DNA of 64,000 nucleotides from Erinaceus europaeus (GCF_950295315.1 NC_080176.1:34685006-34749005), one strand, 5' to 3'. Positions 48,101 to 60,309 are shown, numbered from the stretch's first letter. Notes: generated from the sequence alone by a model not told the origin. Program-made: numbers and translations.

Positions 48101-50620
48101 TGATAAGGTTGAATCTAACTTTTTAAGACTTAGATTTTCTGTGACTTTAGCCTGTAAAGCATTTTTTAGCATATTGAGATGCATGTTGCTTAACATTTGT
48201 CCACTTAAAATTGCAAGACTTGCTGGATCATTTTACATGCTAGAAATATACTATCTAGTTAAGTGTTGCTTGGTTTCTGTTTGTTAGGAATTTTGGGCTA
48301 GGAATTAAATTTACAAAATAAGAGAATTAGTGATGGGAGAAAACAGAAGCAACAGTAGGGAGTTTTGACAAGTGTGTGTTTGTAGGTAAAGGTAAAAAAA
48401 AAAGGGGATCATGTAGATTTCTAAAAGCACTAAGTAGAGCTTTTAGTATAGTTAAATTGACTTGCTTTGAAAATTTCAATCTTTAATATGCCTTGCTTAG
48501 TAATATTCAAAAGGAAGGCACTTTTCCTCTTAAGTGTCAAGTATTTTATAGTAATAATTTATATAAATTTTTTAAGTAGATTTTTTTTGCATTTTTATTA
48601 GGGTAAAAACACATACATGAATTTTACTGTATTGACCATTTCCAAGTGTACAGTTAGTGTTAATTATATTTGCATTGTTGTGGAACAGATACCTAGAATT
48701 ATTCTTACCTTGCATATTGAAACTCTGTACTTAAGATAGTAGCCCCTCTACCCCCCCCTCCCGCCCAGAATAAAATGTTGGTAAAACATAAATAAAAACC
48801 ACCTGCATTATTTTAATAGTTTTTTAAAATATATACTTACAAGGTCTGTAGTAGTGGTGAACAAAATTAGGAGATGACAGAATTTATTCTTTCCCTTTCA
48901 AGTGTTATCAGTCATAGTTGAGTAAGTTTTGAGTATCTGTTCATTGGAAGAATTTATTATTTTATTTTGAACCAGAGAGAGAAAAACACATTTTAAACAT
49001 TAGAACTAGGTTTCTTGTGAATAAAATTGTACTAAATTGGGAAGGTAGTAGATTTTTCAGAAATTATGTGTGCCTTGTTATTGAAAATGTCAGTGTCTTT
49101 AGATCTATTCGTAACAGTTTTAAAATACATCTTTATTTCAAAAAATAACCTAATTTTTGTTTGCTTAAATATTATGATAGGAATGCTTACTGGTATTACT
49201 TGATAAGCACATATATATTTATATATATATATATATATAGCCTTGGAACATTAACTTATATAAACAACTATAATATAAGTAAAGTATTAATAAAGCTGTA
49301 CTTCTTTAAAGCATTAAATCTGAGGAAAAAAAATTCATGCTGTCTCGTGTACATTGCTTTGCTATAGTGAGGGAAAAATCTCAGATTGAATCTCAGTTTA
49401 CTGATAAGTGGTTAGTAGGGGTGTACCAGGAACATAAAATAATTGAAATAGCAGAATTCTTAAATTAAAATTACATTTCTACATTGGCTTTTCCTACCTC
49501 CTTTTATGTCAGAGTATTACCTTTCCAGAATTTATTATTTGTATCTGAGGACATGGGGAACCTGAAGTTCCAATGGAGATTTTTATTTTGTTGTTGATTT
49601 AACCAGTGGGTGGAGGAAAGGAGACCTGCCATATCAATTTGGTGCCATAATACACCAAAGCTATAATTGACATGTACAAAAACTGTAAGAAAGATAACCT
49701 TGCCAAATATTTTACTCTTCCTGTACAGCCTACATGTTTTTGTTTCATAAACATGACTTCTTTCCTCCACACAAGCAAAATGGTCTTGTAATTTTCTACA
49801 AAATAAACAAAATATGCCATTTTGTGTGAAATGCATTAATTTCAGGAAGCCATTGAAAGTTCTGACTCAGGGCTTTTTAACAATTTGGGCAATTGTCAGT
49901 AATATTTTGTGAAAATCCAACTACATAATTCTTCAGTGCCTTGAAAGAATTATTAACTTGACAACACTACTAAGAATTTATAGAAGCTGGTCTTTTGTGA
50001 GCATATACCAGTATACACACAGTTATAAATCATAGTTAGCCTAGCTTGGGTAACAGTGATAGTACACTTGATACTTAAAAACATTGTTTATGGCCGTGAC
50101 ATTGTTACCAGTACAGTAATTCTATGTTAAAGCATTTATGTAAAAGTGATGTGTAAGTAGTATCTGGAAAGAGGAAATAGACTTCATACAATTTGCTGTT
50201 TCAGGATGAAAACAAGATCTGTTTGGCAGAGTATAAATTGTCTTTTCATCAAAGGACATTTTTTTATTCAAGTGATTTGCTTTTGAAAATGTTAAAGGAC
50301 ATCACAAACTGCATGTCTTTTTTAGTACTAGTATTATCTAGACTGAATCCATGAAATTGTTTAAGTTCGATATGCTTGTGTAATTCTGAATACAATATAT
50401 TCAGTGATAGATTCATTTTAATTGATTCATAGCAGTGTTTTGCTTTGTATTTTATCCAGTGTTTTATAGTTTTCACCTCATTAAATCAAAAGTCTTGTTT
50501 GTGATTATGATTTCTGTCTGGGAAATGATTCTTCCTTAGCTTTTGTTAGTAAATGCCATGGTAAGAAATAAGTTTTTAAAGGCAAATGTTTATCATTAAT
50601 AAAACATGTGATGTGTTATT
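45162..50620 (+). other. MIB1: MIB1 3' untranslated region (~5.4 kb)
   Basis: From the stop codon to about 50620 no ERI SINE or lineage-specific LINE-1 fragment can be recognised, whereas neighbouring intron and intergenic DNA carry one about every kilobase. The stretch is AT-rich with many ATTTA and TTTTT motifs. Several internal AATAAA signals occur (near 46803, 48770, 49018 and 49798), so shorter isoforms are likely; the distal signal at 50598 has a GT-rich element behind it. One segment at about 48590-48760 resembles the 3' end of an ancient eutherian LINE-1. A small AT microsatellite lies at 49208-49240. The exact end is inferred, not proven. Confidence 0.78.
50598..50603 (+). promoter_or_regulatory. 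MIB1: Probable distal poly(A) signal of MIB1
   Basis: AATAAA is followed within 5-20 bases by a TG-rich stretch (tgtgatgtgttatt), the normal layout of cleavage/polyadenylation sites. Repeat-dense intergenic sequence begins 160 bp beyond. Confidence 0.6.
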
Positions 50621-50761
50621 AATTATATAATGCTTTTCTCATGATTTCTTGAAATGTCCCTTATAGAAATACACATGAATTTAAGGCATTGAGAATCTCA
50701 GTGTAACAAATCTAATAGTTTTTGGAATTACCATTTCTTTGAGAAATGAGGACATTGATCT

Positions 50762-50885
50762 TTTTTTAAATTTCTTTATTAGAGGATTAATGTTTTACAG
50801 TTGACAGTAAATACAATAGTTTGTATATGCATAACATTTCTCAGTTTTCCACATAATAATACAACCTCCATTAGGTCCTCAGGAC
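50762..50885 (-). mobile_element. LINE-1 'B' 3' tip
   Basis: 'tttctttattagaggattaa' to 'cataataatacaacctccat'. It is the first lineage-specific repeat after the MIB1 3' UTR. Confidence 0.8.
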
Positions 50886-50959
50886 ATTCATCTTTAACTC
50901 AATATAAGACATATAAGACCCTCTATGAGGGTCTCATTCACTGCAACTGTTTATACTTA

Positions 50960-51355
50960 CTAATGGCCCAGAGTGTGAACTGGGAGGTGATGCATGAGGT
51001 TCTGGGTTCAGTCTGTGGCATCACATATACCAGAGTGATGCTCTGGTCATCTTTTTTTTTTTTTTTTTTTTTTTAATTAAAAGGAACATTGACAAAACCA
51101 CAATTTCCACCACCAGAAGTCCGTATCCCATCCCGTCCCTTGATAGCTTTCCTATTCTTTAATCCTTTGGGAAGTATGGACCCAAGTTCACTGTGGGATG
51201 CAGAAGGTGGAAGGTCTGGCTTCTGTAATTGCTTCCTGGCTGAACATTGGTGTTAACAGGTCCACCCATACTCCCAGCTGCCTTTCTCTTTCCCTAGTGG
51301 GGTGGGGTTCTGGGGAATTGGAGCTCCAAAGGTCTAGTCATCTTTCTCTTCTCTA
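50960..51355 (+). mobile_element. tRNA-type SINE split by a truncated LINE-1 'A'
   Basis: The SINE head lies at 50960-51050, and 'ctggtcatcttt' (about 51043-51054) recurs as 'ctagtcatcttt' after the insertion (about 51332-51343). Confidence 0.75.
51057..51331 (-). mobile_element. LINE-1 'A' 3' UTR, strongly truncated (~275 bp)
   Basis: A T-run tail, 'gatgcagaaggtggaaggtc' and 'tctttccctagtggggtggg' in antisense; it is bounded by the duplicated SINE sequence. Confidence 0.85.
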
Positions 51356-51395
51356 ACATAAAAGAATTTTTTTAAATGTATGGCTTACAATTTAT

Positions 51396-51655
51396 TTTTT
51401 AATTTTCCCTTTTGTTGTCTTTTTATTGTTGTTGTTACTGATGTCGTTAGATAGGACAGAGAGAAATGGAGAGAAGAGGGGTAGACCGGGGGCGGGGGGA
51501 GGGGGGGCGGGGGATGACACCTGCAGACCTGCTTCACCGCCTGTGAAACCGCCATCCTGCAGGTGGGTAGCCGGGTGCTCTAATCCAGATTCTTATGCCG
51601 GTCTTTGCGCTTTAGGCCACGTGCGTGTAACCCGCTGTGGTACCGCCTGACTCCC
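51396..51655 (-). mobile_element. ERI-1-like SINE
   Basis: Contains an expanded GGGGC-rich stretch (51486-51512) in the normally purine-rich middle. Confidence 0.88.
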
Positions 51656-51714
51656 AGTTTACAGTTTAAAAGGGGAGCCAAAGAAACTTTGTATTTTAGT
51701 ATCTCTTTTTTTAA

Positions 51715-51865
51715 AAATTATTTTCCCTTTTGTTGCCCTTGTTTTTTATTGTTGTTGTAGTTATTGTTGTTATTGATACAGGTGGGGAGCCGAGGGGTCC
51801 AACCTACGCTGGTCTTTGCGCTTTGCCCCACGTGCGCTTAACCTGCTGCTACCGCCTGACTTTCT
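51715..51865 (-). mobile_element. ERI-1-like SINE with internal deletion
   Basis: The tail half (to 'ttgttgttattgata', 51778) is joined directly to the head half ('caggtggggagccgaggggt'); about 130 bp of the middle is missing. Confidence 0.85.
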
Positions 51866-51924
51866 CTCCTACTCTTAATATACAGTGAAAGTAGTCTGAA
51901 AATAAATTTGGTAGAACATATTCA

Positions 51925-52255
51925 GGAAGCCTCAATGGTTCCTGGAGCCCCACCTCCCCAGAGCCCCACTGCACTAGGGAAAGAGAGAGGCAGGCTGGGA
52001 GTATGGATCCACCTGCCAATGCCCATGTTCAGCGGGAAAGCAAGTAAAGAAGACAGACCTTACACCTTCTGCACCCCATCCTGACCCTAGGTCCATGCTC
52101 CCAGAGGGATAAAGAATAGGAAAGCTTTCAAGGGAGGGGATGGGATATGGAGCTCTGGTGGTGGGAAATGTGTGGAATTTCACCTTTCTTAGCCTATGGT
52201 TTTGCCTATATTTTCTACTTTTCATTTTATAAATTAAATTTTAAAAAGGCTTGAA
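51925..52255 (+). mobile_element. LINE-1 'A' 3' end (sense orientation)
   Basis: The only sense-oriented 'A' 3' end of any length: 'agggaaagagagaggcaggc', 'tccatgctcccagagggata', ending with an ATAAATTAAATTTTAAAAA tail. Confidence 0.83.
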
Positions 52256-52925
52256 ATAAAGACCATCAATCACTGAGTCAATGATATTAACAATTGCAGA
52301 CTTTATGACAATGGTTTGATAAAATGTAGTACATTCATACTTTAGATGCTTGTATTTTCAGGTATGACAGCTCTCTGAAAAGCACATTTTTCCCAGCGAA
52401 GTAGATATTGTTTAAGGGTGTTACCCTCCCTTCTGTGTTCTCTTTATTTCCAAGATCACGAATTAATAACTTGACTAGAACATTAGAAAATGTCTCTATA
52501 GGTGTTAACTGGAAAAACTACCAAGCCAGAGAGCAGGTGCCTACTGATCATGGCCATAATATACTAAAGAAATACTACTGGCATAGCAATCGCAGAGAAC
52601 ACCAAATAGGATAAATATCAAAAATCAACATGATAACCATATCATGTTCAAAACTGAGGAAAATCTAATTGAAAGAAAAAAATATTAAAAGAAGTTTTGA
52701 GGGAATAGAGGAAAATCTTACTTGTAGAGGAACAAAGATGGTGTATTTGAACTTCAAAGTGCTGAAAGAAAAATCAGTAAGGATTACATATGCAGTGAAA
52801 TTAACTTTAAAAAGAAAGGATAGTGAAGAGATATATAGTCTCTCATACCTTCTTTGGGGTGGAGATCAAATCTACCAGATGGAGTGGCCCAATGTCCCTT
52901 CTCCCATTTTATTACCTTTTTGCTT
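52256..52925. other. Intergenic sequence, no gene seen
   Basis: An AAG/GAA-rich stretch; no frame resembles a known protein. Confidence 0.4.
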
Positions 52926-53543
52926 GGGAGGATCCACTTTTTTTTTAAATTTATTTTTAATTTAAGAAAGGATAAATTAACAAAACCATAGGGTAGGAGG
53001 GGTACAATTCCACACAATTCCCACCACCCAATCTCCATATCCCACCCCCTCACCTGATAGCTTTCCCATTCTCTATCCCTCTGGGAGCATGGACCCAGGG
53101 TCATTGTGGGTTGCAGAAGGTGGAAGGTCTAGCTTCTGTACTTGCTTCCCCGCTGAACATGGACGTTGACTGGTTGGTCCATACTCCCAGTTTGCCTCTC
53201 TCTTTCCCTAGTAGGGTGGGTCTCTGGGGAAGTGGAGCTCCAGGACATATTGGTGGGGTCTTCAGTCCAGGGAAGTCTGGCCGGCATCCTAATGGCATCT
53301 GGCACCTGGTGGCTGAAAAGAGAGTTAACATACAAAGCCAAACAAATTGTTGAGCAATCATGGACCCAAAGGTTGGAATAGTGGAGAGGAAGTGTTAAGG
53401 GGGTTCTCACTGCAAACTCTAGTGTACTTCTGCTTTCAGGTATATATTTTGCACTAGTTTATGGATACGTGTGAACATATGCTCTCTCTCACAGAACCTG
53501 GTCTATATCTAGGTTTTGGGATTTTGTTAGAAAGTGAACCTCC

Positions 53544-53847
53544 GGGGAGTCGGGCTATAGCGCAGTAGGTTAAGCGCAGGTGGCGCAAAGCGCAAAGACT
53601 GGCATAAGGATCCCGGTTTGAACCCCGGCTCCCCACCTGCAGGGGAGTCGCTTCACAGGCGGTGAAGCAGGTCTGCAGGTGTCTATCTTTCTCTCCTCCT
53701 CTCTGTCTTCCCCTCCTCTCTCCATTTCTCTCTGTCCTATCCAACAATGACAACAACAATAATAATAACTACAACAATAAAACAACAAGGGCAACAAAAG
53801 GGAATAAATAAATAAAATAAGTATTTTTAAAAAAAAAGAAAAAAAAA
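53544..53847 (+). mobile_element. ERI-1-like SINE inserted in the L1 3' UTR
   Basis: The best preserved full-length copy, from 'gggagtcgggctatagcgca' (A-box region) and 'ggtttgaaccccggctcccc' (B box) to an A-run tail. The target duplication gaaagtgaacctcc lies at 53530-53543 and 53848-53861. Confidence 0.96.
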
Positions 53848-56655
53848 GAAAGTGAACCTCCTGGGATGGAATTAGACAATACTATGAAAGGAAAGGTCTC
53901 ACCCGAGTAATGAAGCTGAAGGGTTGTCGTGAAATTAACACGGCAGATGCAATATTATTTGATACGGATTGGGAGAGGCATGCGGGGAAGTGGGCCCTAT
54001 CCTAAGGTTCTAGGACTGGGGGAAATATAGGCTCTATAGTGGAGATGTGAGGTTCCTTCTGTCAGGGTTCAAAAAGACAATCGATAGTTAATGTTATCAT
54101 CACATTATTTGGTAATTGGGTTAACTTTGAAAAGTCCTTTTGTTAGGGTTTGCTGTATAGTACCCAGTATCTTGTATATAGCTGTGCCATTGGTTGCTTC
54201 TGATCTACTTGGTCTAGGCTTTTGAGAGCGTCCGCATATCAAATACACAGCCTATATGTTAAAAAGACTGTGTTTTAAAAACCTCAAGACATACAATTAA
54301 TTTTCCCCCTCTCATATTAACTAATGATTTATATGACTACAGTTTACTAGGAGTGTACATAAACACCATTCCCACACCAAAAGACTGTGTCCCATCCCAC
54401 CCACCCACTCCCACCCCCCACCGGCCCAGGAAGCTGCATGTCTACCCCTCACCACTGGGTTTTTACTTTGGTGCCCTACTTTCAATTTAGTCAGATCCTG
54501 CTTTTAGTTTCCCTTTCAGAACTTCTTTCTCAACTTCTGTTGATGAGTGGGATCATCCCATACTCATCTTATCTTTCTGACTTAGTTCACTTAACATAAT
54601 TCCTTCTAGCTCTGTCCAAGATGGGTCAGAGAAGGTGGGTTCATTGTTCTTGATAGCTGTATAGTATTCCCTTGTGTATATATACCACAGCTTTCTCAGC
54701 CACTCATCTGTTGTTGGGCACCTGGGTTGCTTCCAGGTTTTAGCTATTATGAATTGTGCTGCTATGAACATAGGAGTACACACCTCTTTTTTGTTGTTAT
54801 GGAGTCCTTGGGGTTATAACCCCAGGAGAGGAATTACTGGATCATATGGAAGGTCCATGTCTAGCCTTCTGAGAGTTTTCCAGACTGCTCTCCACAGAGG
54901 CTGTACCAATTTACATTCCCACCAGCAATGCAAAGGGGTTCCTCTGTCCCCACAGCCTCTGCAGCATTTGTTGCTGCTGTCCTTTTTGATGTATGCCATT
55001 CTTACAGGAGTGAGGTGGTATCTTAGTGTTGTCTTAATTTGCATTTCTCTGACAATCAGTGACCTAGAGCTGTTTTTCATATGTTTGTTAGCCTTTTGGA
55101 TCTCCTCTGAGGTAAATGTTTTGTTCATATCCTCTGCCCATTTTTGGATGGGGTCATTTGCTTTTTTGGTGCTAAGTTTGCTGAGCTCTTTATGTATTTT
55201 GGTGATTAGTTTCTTGTCTGATGTATGGGATGTGAAGATCTTCTCCCATTGTGTGAGGGGTCTCTTTGTTTGTTTAATAGTTTCTTTGGCTGTGCAGAAG
55301 CTTTTCTTTTTTTAAATTTTTTATTTAAGAAAGGATTAATGAACAAAAACATAAGGTAGGAGGGGTACAACTCCACACAATTCCCACCACCCAATCTCCA
55401 AAACCCACCCCCTCCTATGATAGCTTTCCCATTCTCTAGCCCTCTGGGAGCATGGACCCAGGGTCGTTGAGGGTTGCAGAAGGTAGAAGGTCTGGCTTCT
55501 GTAATTGCTTCCCCTCTGAACATGGGCGTTGACTGGTTGGTCCATACTCCCAGTCTGCCTCTCTCTTTCCCTAGTAAGGTGTGTCTCTGGGAAGCTGAGC
55601 TCCAGGACACATTGGTGGGGTCTTCAATCCAGGGAAGCCTGGCCAGCATCCTGGTGGCATCTGGAACCTGATGATTGAAAAGAGAGTTAACATACGAAGC
55701 CAAACAATTTGTTGAGCAATCATGGATCCCAAGCTTGGAATAGTGGAGAGGAAGTGTTAGGGAGGTACTCACTGCAAACTCTAGTGTACGTCTGCTTTCA
55801 GGTATATATTTTGAAGTAGTTTATGGATACGTGTGAACATAAGCTCTCTCTCACAGAAACTGGTGTATATCTAGGTTATGGGACTTTGTTAGAAAGTGAA
55901 CTACCTGAGATGAACTGAGAGTGTACTATAAAAGGAAAGGTCTCACCCGAGTAATGAAGCTGAAGGGTTGTCATTGCACACGTGAAGTCTCTGGATACAG
56001 CCTGAGGTGAAGCATGTTGAGGTGGCAATCGTTGTGTTGGTTAGGTTGTGATCGGCGGATGCAATATTATTTGGTTTGGATTGGGAGATGCATACGGGAA
56101 AGTGGGCCCTATCCAAGGGTTCCAGGACTGGGGGAAGTAGGGGCTCTCTAGTGGAGATGTGAGGTTCCTGCTGTCTTAGGGTTCAAAAAGACAATCGATA
56201 GTTAATGTTATCATCACATTATTTGGTAATTGGGTTAACTTTGAAAAGTCCTTTTGTTAGGGTTTGCTGTACAGTATCCAGTATCTTGTATATAGCTGTG
56301 CTATTGGATGCTTCTAATCTACTTGGTCTAGGCTTTTGAGAGAGTCCGCATATCAAATACACAGCCTATATATTAAAAGGATTCAGTTTGTGTTTTGAGA
56401 AACTTTGAGACATACAATTGATTTTCCCCCTCTCATATTAATTAACTACTGATTTATATGTCTACATTTTGCTAGGAGTGTACATAAACACCATTCCCAC
56501 CACCAAAGGACTGTGACCCATCCCTCCCGCCCACTCCCACCTTCCACTGGCCCAGGAAGCTGCATGTCTACCCCTCACCACTGGGTTTTTACTTTGGTGC
56601 CCTACTTTCAATTTGATCAGGTCCTGCTTTTAGTTTCCCTTTCAGATCTTCTTCC

Positions 56656-58648
56656 TCAACTTCTGTTGATGAGTGGGATCATCCCATACTCATCTTTATC
56701 TTTCTGACTTAGTTCACTTAACATAATTCCTTCTAGCTCTGTCCAAGATGGGTCAGAGAAGGTGGGTTCATTGTTTTTGATAGCTGCGTAGTATTCCATT
56801 GTGTATATATACCACAGCTTTCTCAGCCACTCATCTATTGTTGGGTACCTGGGTTGCTTCCAGGTTTTAGCTATTATGAATTGTGCTGCTATGAACATAG
56901 GAGTACACACCTCTTTTTGGTTGGGTGTTATGGAGTCCTTGGGGTATAACCCCAGGAGAGGAATTACTGGATCATATGGAAGGTCTATGTCTAGCCTTCT
57001 GAGAGTTTTCCAGACTGCTCTCCACAGAGGCTGTACCAATTTACATTCCCACCAGCAGTGCAAAAGGGTTCCTCTGTCCCCACAGCCTCTGCAGCATTTG
57101 TTGCTGCTGTCCTTTTTGATGTATGCCATTCTTACAGGAGTGAGGTGGTATCTTAGTGTTGTCTTAATTTGCATTTCTCTGACAATCAGTGACCTAGAGC
57201 AGTTTTTCATATGTTTGTTAGCCTTTTGGATCTCCTCTGAGGTGAATGTTTTGTTCATATCCTCTGCCCATTTTTGGATGGGGTCATTTGCTTTTTTGGT
57301 GCTAAGTTTGCTGAGCTCTTTATATATTTTGGTGATTAGTTTCTTGTCTGATGTATGGGATGTGAAGATCTTCTCCCATTGTGTGAGGGGTCTCTCTGTT
57401 TGTTTAATAGTTTCTTTGGATGTGCAGAAGCTTTTCAATTTGATGTAGTCCCATTGGTTTGTTTCTGCTTTAGTCTTTCTTGCAATTGGGTTTATTTCAT
57501 CAAAGATGTCCTTGAGGTGTAGGTGGGAAAGTGTTTTACCAATGTTTTCCTCTAAGTATTTGATTGTTTCTGGCCTAACATCCAGGTCCTTGATCCATTT
57601 GGAGTTGATTTTTGTTTCTGGTGAGATAAAGTGGTTCAATTTCATTCTTCTGCATGTTTCAACCCAATTTTTTCTAGCACCATTTATTGAAGAGAGCCTT
57701 CTTCTTCCATTTAATACTTTGGGCCCCTTTGTCAAAGATTATATGTCCATAGTTGTGGGGGGTTAGATCTGGGCTTTCAATTCTGTTCCACTGGTCTGTG
57801 TGCCTATTTTTGTTCCAGTACCATGCTGTTTTGATGATGATGGCTTTATAATATAGTTTGAGATCTGGGAGTGTGATGCCTCCATTTCTGTTTCTTTTCC
57901 TCAAGATGGTTTTGGCAATTCTAGGTGTTTTCAGGTTCCAGATAAATGATTGTAGTGTTCTATTCCCCATTCTGAGAGGGAATGCTTTCAGCTTCTGTCC
58001 ATTGAATACGATGTTGGCTGTAGGTTTGACATATGTAGATTCCACTATCTTGAGGAATTTCCCATCTATTCCCATTTTTTGTAGAGTTTTGAGCATGAAT
58101 GGGTGTTGGATTTTGTCAAAGGCTTTCTCTGCATCTATTGAGATAATCATGTGGTTTTTGGCTTTGTTTTTATTGATGTGGTGAATGACATTGATTGACT
58201 TACGAATGTTGAACCAGCCTTGCATTCCTGGGATGAATCCCACTTGGTCATGATGAACAATCTTTTTGATGTGCTGCTGTATCCGCTTGGCCAAGATCTT
58301 GTTTAATATTTTGGCATCTATGTTCATCAGAGATATTGGTCTGTATTTTTCCTTTTTTGTTGTGTCTCTATCAGCTTTTGGTATCAGGGTGATGTTGGCT
58401 TCATAGAAGGTGGAAGGGAGTATTCCTGTTTCTTCAATCTTATGGAAAAGCTTAAGATGTAAGGGTATTAACTGTTTCCTGAAAGTTTTGTAGAATTCGT
58501 TTGTGAAGCCATCTGATCCAGGACTTTTGTTGTTTGGGAGATTCTTAATAATGGTTTCAATTTCTTTGTCTGTGATTGGTGAATTTAGGTTTTGTATTTC
58601 TTCTTGGTTCAGTTTTGGAAGGGCATATGTTTCTAGGAATTGTTCCAT
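56656..58648 (-). pseudogene. LINE-1 ORF2 remnant (C-terminal ~660 codons, internal deletion)
   Basis: The frame at 57674-58648 has finger-domain L1 sequence ([38 protein letters not shown]) and palm Asp ([14 protein letters not shown]), reaching KAFPLRMGN near 57970. There it jumps to [16 protein letters not shown], skipping about 150 codons that should contain RQGCPLSPLLF and the FADD catalytic box. After a shift near 57700 the frame 56656-57735 continues to the normal ORF2 end (LSQKDKDEYG). The gap is in frame. Otherwise the copy is little decayed, so it is young. Confidence 0.88.
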
Positions 58649-58706
58649 TTCTTCCAGATTCTCTAGCTTGGTGGTGTATAGTTCTTCAGGGAGGATCCAC
58701 TTTTTT

Positions 58707-59019
58707 AGGCATCCTCAGAGTTTCCTATTCCAGAACACTCAGAAACTTAAACTGGAGGATGAGAAAATATATGCTTAGTTTCAGAAAAGAGCATTTACTT
58801 CTGAATGCTGTATTAAACATGTCCTAGGGGAGATAAATGACGATACACATCAAAACTAGGACAGTACTGTGGAGAGATGGTCTCTGTGTCTGCTCTCCTC
58901 TGCCCCTCCTCCCCCTTTTCTATTCTTACTCTTTCTCTGGAAAACTGCTTGCTTGAGAAAGACTAAACCTCTTGGACAAGTATTTTTGATCTCTGTAGTA
59001 TTTTTAATCTGTTTTTTTT
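58707..59019. other. Intergenic sequence, no gene seen
   Basis: This resumes the sequence interrupted at 52926. Nothing is recognised. Confidence 0.4.
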
Positions 59020-59323
59020 GCCTCCAGGGTTATCACTGGGGCTCATTGCCTGCACTACGCATCCACTGCTCCTGGAGGCTATTTTTTCCCTTTTGTTCCT
59101 CTTGTTTATCATTGCAGTTGTTATTATTATTGTTGTTGTTATTGTTGTATAGGACAGAGAATTGGAGAGAGGAGGGGAAGACGGGGAGAAAAAGATAGAC
59201 ACCTGCAGACCTGCTTCACCGCCTGTGAAGTGACCCCCCCCCCCCGCAGGTGGGGAGCTGGGGGCTCTGGTCCTTGAGTTTTGCGCCACCTGCGCTTAAC
59301 CCGCTGCGCCACCACCCGGCACC
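59020..59323 (-). mobile_element. ERI-1-like SINE, long form
   Basis: The module 'gcctccagggttatcactgg'...'ctcctggaggc', then the body with a C run at 59236-59246. Confidence 0.9.
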
Positions 59324-59469
59324 CTGATCTGTTTCTTTTGTCAGAATGTGACAAAATTGGTGTTAACTGAAGAAACTGAATTCGGATATACATTCTCTAG
59401 GAGTTTGAAGTGAGTGACATGTGCCAGGCAATGAGTAAATATAGTGTCATTATGGCTAATGACAGTAGC

Positions 59470-59595
59470 ATCAACTGTGCATCAGGTACACTCTATACAT
59501 CATCTGGTTTGACCACTGACATCATGACTTATGTATGAGGAGGAGGTGGCTCAGAGAGAGCAAGACAATCACTTGTGGTCTTTCAGTAATAGTTG
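59470..59595 (+). mobile_element. MIR SINE (ancient)
   Basis: 'catcaggtacactctataca', 'aggaggtggctcagagagag' and 'cacttgtggtc' in MIR order. Sequence on to about 60000 is unassigned. Confidence 0.55.
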
Positions 59596-59999
59596 TGCTA
59601 AGATGCAAAATTGCTTCATTTTCCTCTTTTTCTTTGTTTTTCCCTTAGTTCTTCTTACCTTCTTTTAAACAACCAAAGGCCATATTTCTGATATCACATT
59701 GCCCTGTTTTTGATGGTTCTCACGTGTGTCAGGGAAAGGGTGGATATAAAGAGTGACTGTAAATCAGCGTTTCAATCCGCATGAGAAATTAGGCTTAGTA
59801 GTGCTTCTCTTTTCTGCTCCTTTAATTTCCCCCTAAAGATTAAGAAGTGAGATCTTTATTGGCTGCACCAGCCTCTTCCTTTCACAAGGGGTCAGTAAAA
59901 TCCTCTTACTGAATTGAAGAACTGTTTAAGCCACAACCACTTCACCACTTAGCACTGTGGTCACGAGGATTGTTTTATTATTGAAGGACCTATGTGTCT

Positions 60000-60240
60000 T
60001 CTTTCCCAGCACTTCCCTTTGTGATTAATAATGGATCACAATATTTAAATATTACATTGCATAGTTCTACAGCACACCCACCACCAAAGTTCTGTGGACC
60101 CACCTTTCCAGCTCCCAGTGATGACCTCCTAGTTCTCACAAGTTTTAGAAACAGTTTGCTTGCTTCTGGTTTATTACTTATTTACTTATTGCAAGTTTAT
60201 GTGTATTGGTTCTCTAGATTCCATTTATAAATGAAATTAG
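60000..60240 (-). mobile_element. Old L1-type 3' end
   Basis: 'acacccaccaccaaagttct' and 'ctagttctcacaagttttag' match the repeat at 41195-41420. Confidence 0.5.
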
Positions 60241-60309
60241 CTGGTGTTACTTCTTTATCAAATATTTTCTTTATCAGATATTCAAGTTGAATTCTTTTTG
60301 ACATTTGCA

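Larger units (their letters stand above)
52944..58688 (-). mobile_element. Composite LINE-1 'A' insertion with two 3' ends
   Basis: The whole 5.7-kb block lies between gggaggatccactttttt at 52926-52943 and at 58689-58706, an 18-bp target duplication. Reading minus: ORF2 from mid reverse transcriptase (58688) to its C-terminus (about 56656), a 1.3-kb 3' UTR (56655-55318) with AATAAA and an A-rich tail, then a second ORF2 C-terminus (55306-54553), a second 3' UTR and a second A-rich tail ending at 52944. The ORF2 sequence breaks at 55306 at the point that continues intact at 57437. The simplest reading is a second L1 inserted into the first, with its 5' end resolved by homology. Confidence 0.85.

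Noticed and set aside
49504..49836. A 110-codon minus-strand open frame within the MIB1 3' UTR
   Set aside because: No known domain, no Kozak or promoter context, and antisense to the UTR; probably a chance frame.
53544..53640. tRNA gene
   Set aside because: A-box and B-box-like motifs are present, but they belong to the SINE head; no cloverleaf with paired acceptor stem is visible and the same head occurs in dozens of copies.
54674..57448. Long plus-strand open frames of 213 and 215 codons
   Set aside because: They are the complementary strand of L1 ORF2 in the two L1 copies; the minus strand carries the conserved L1 motifs.
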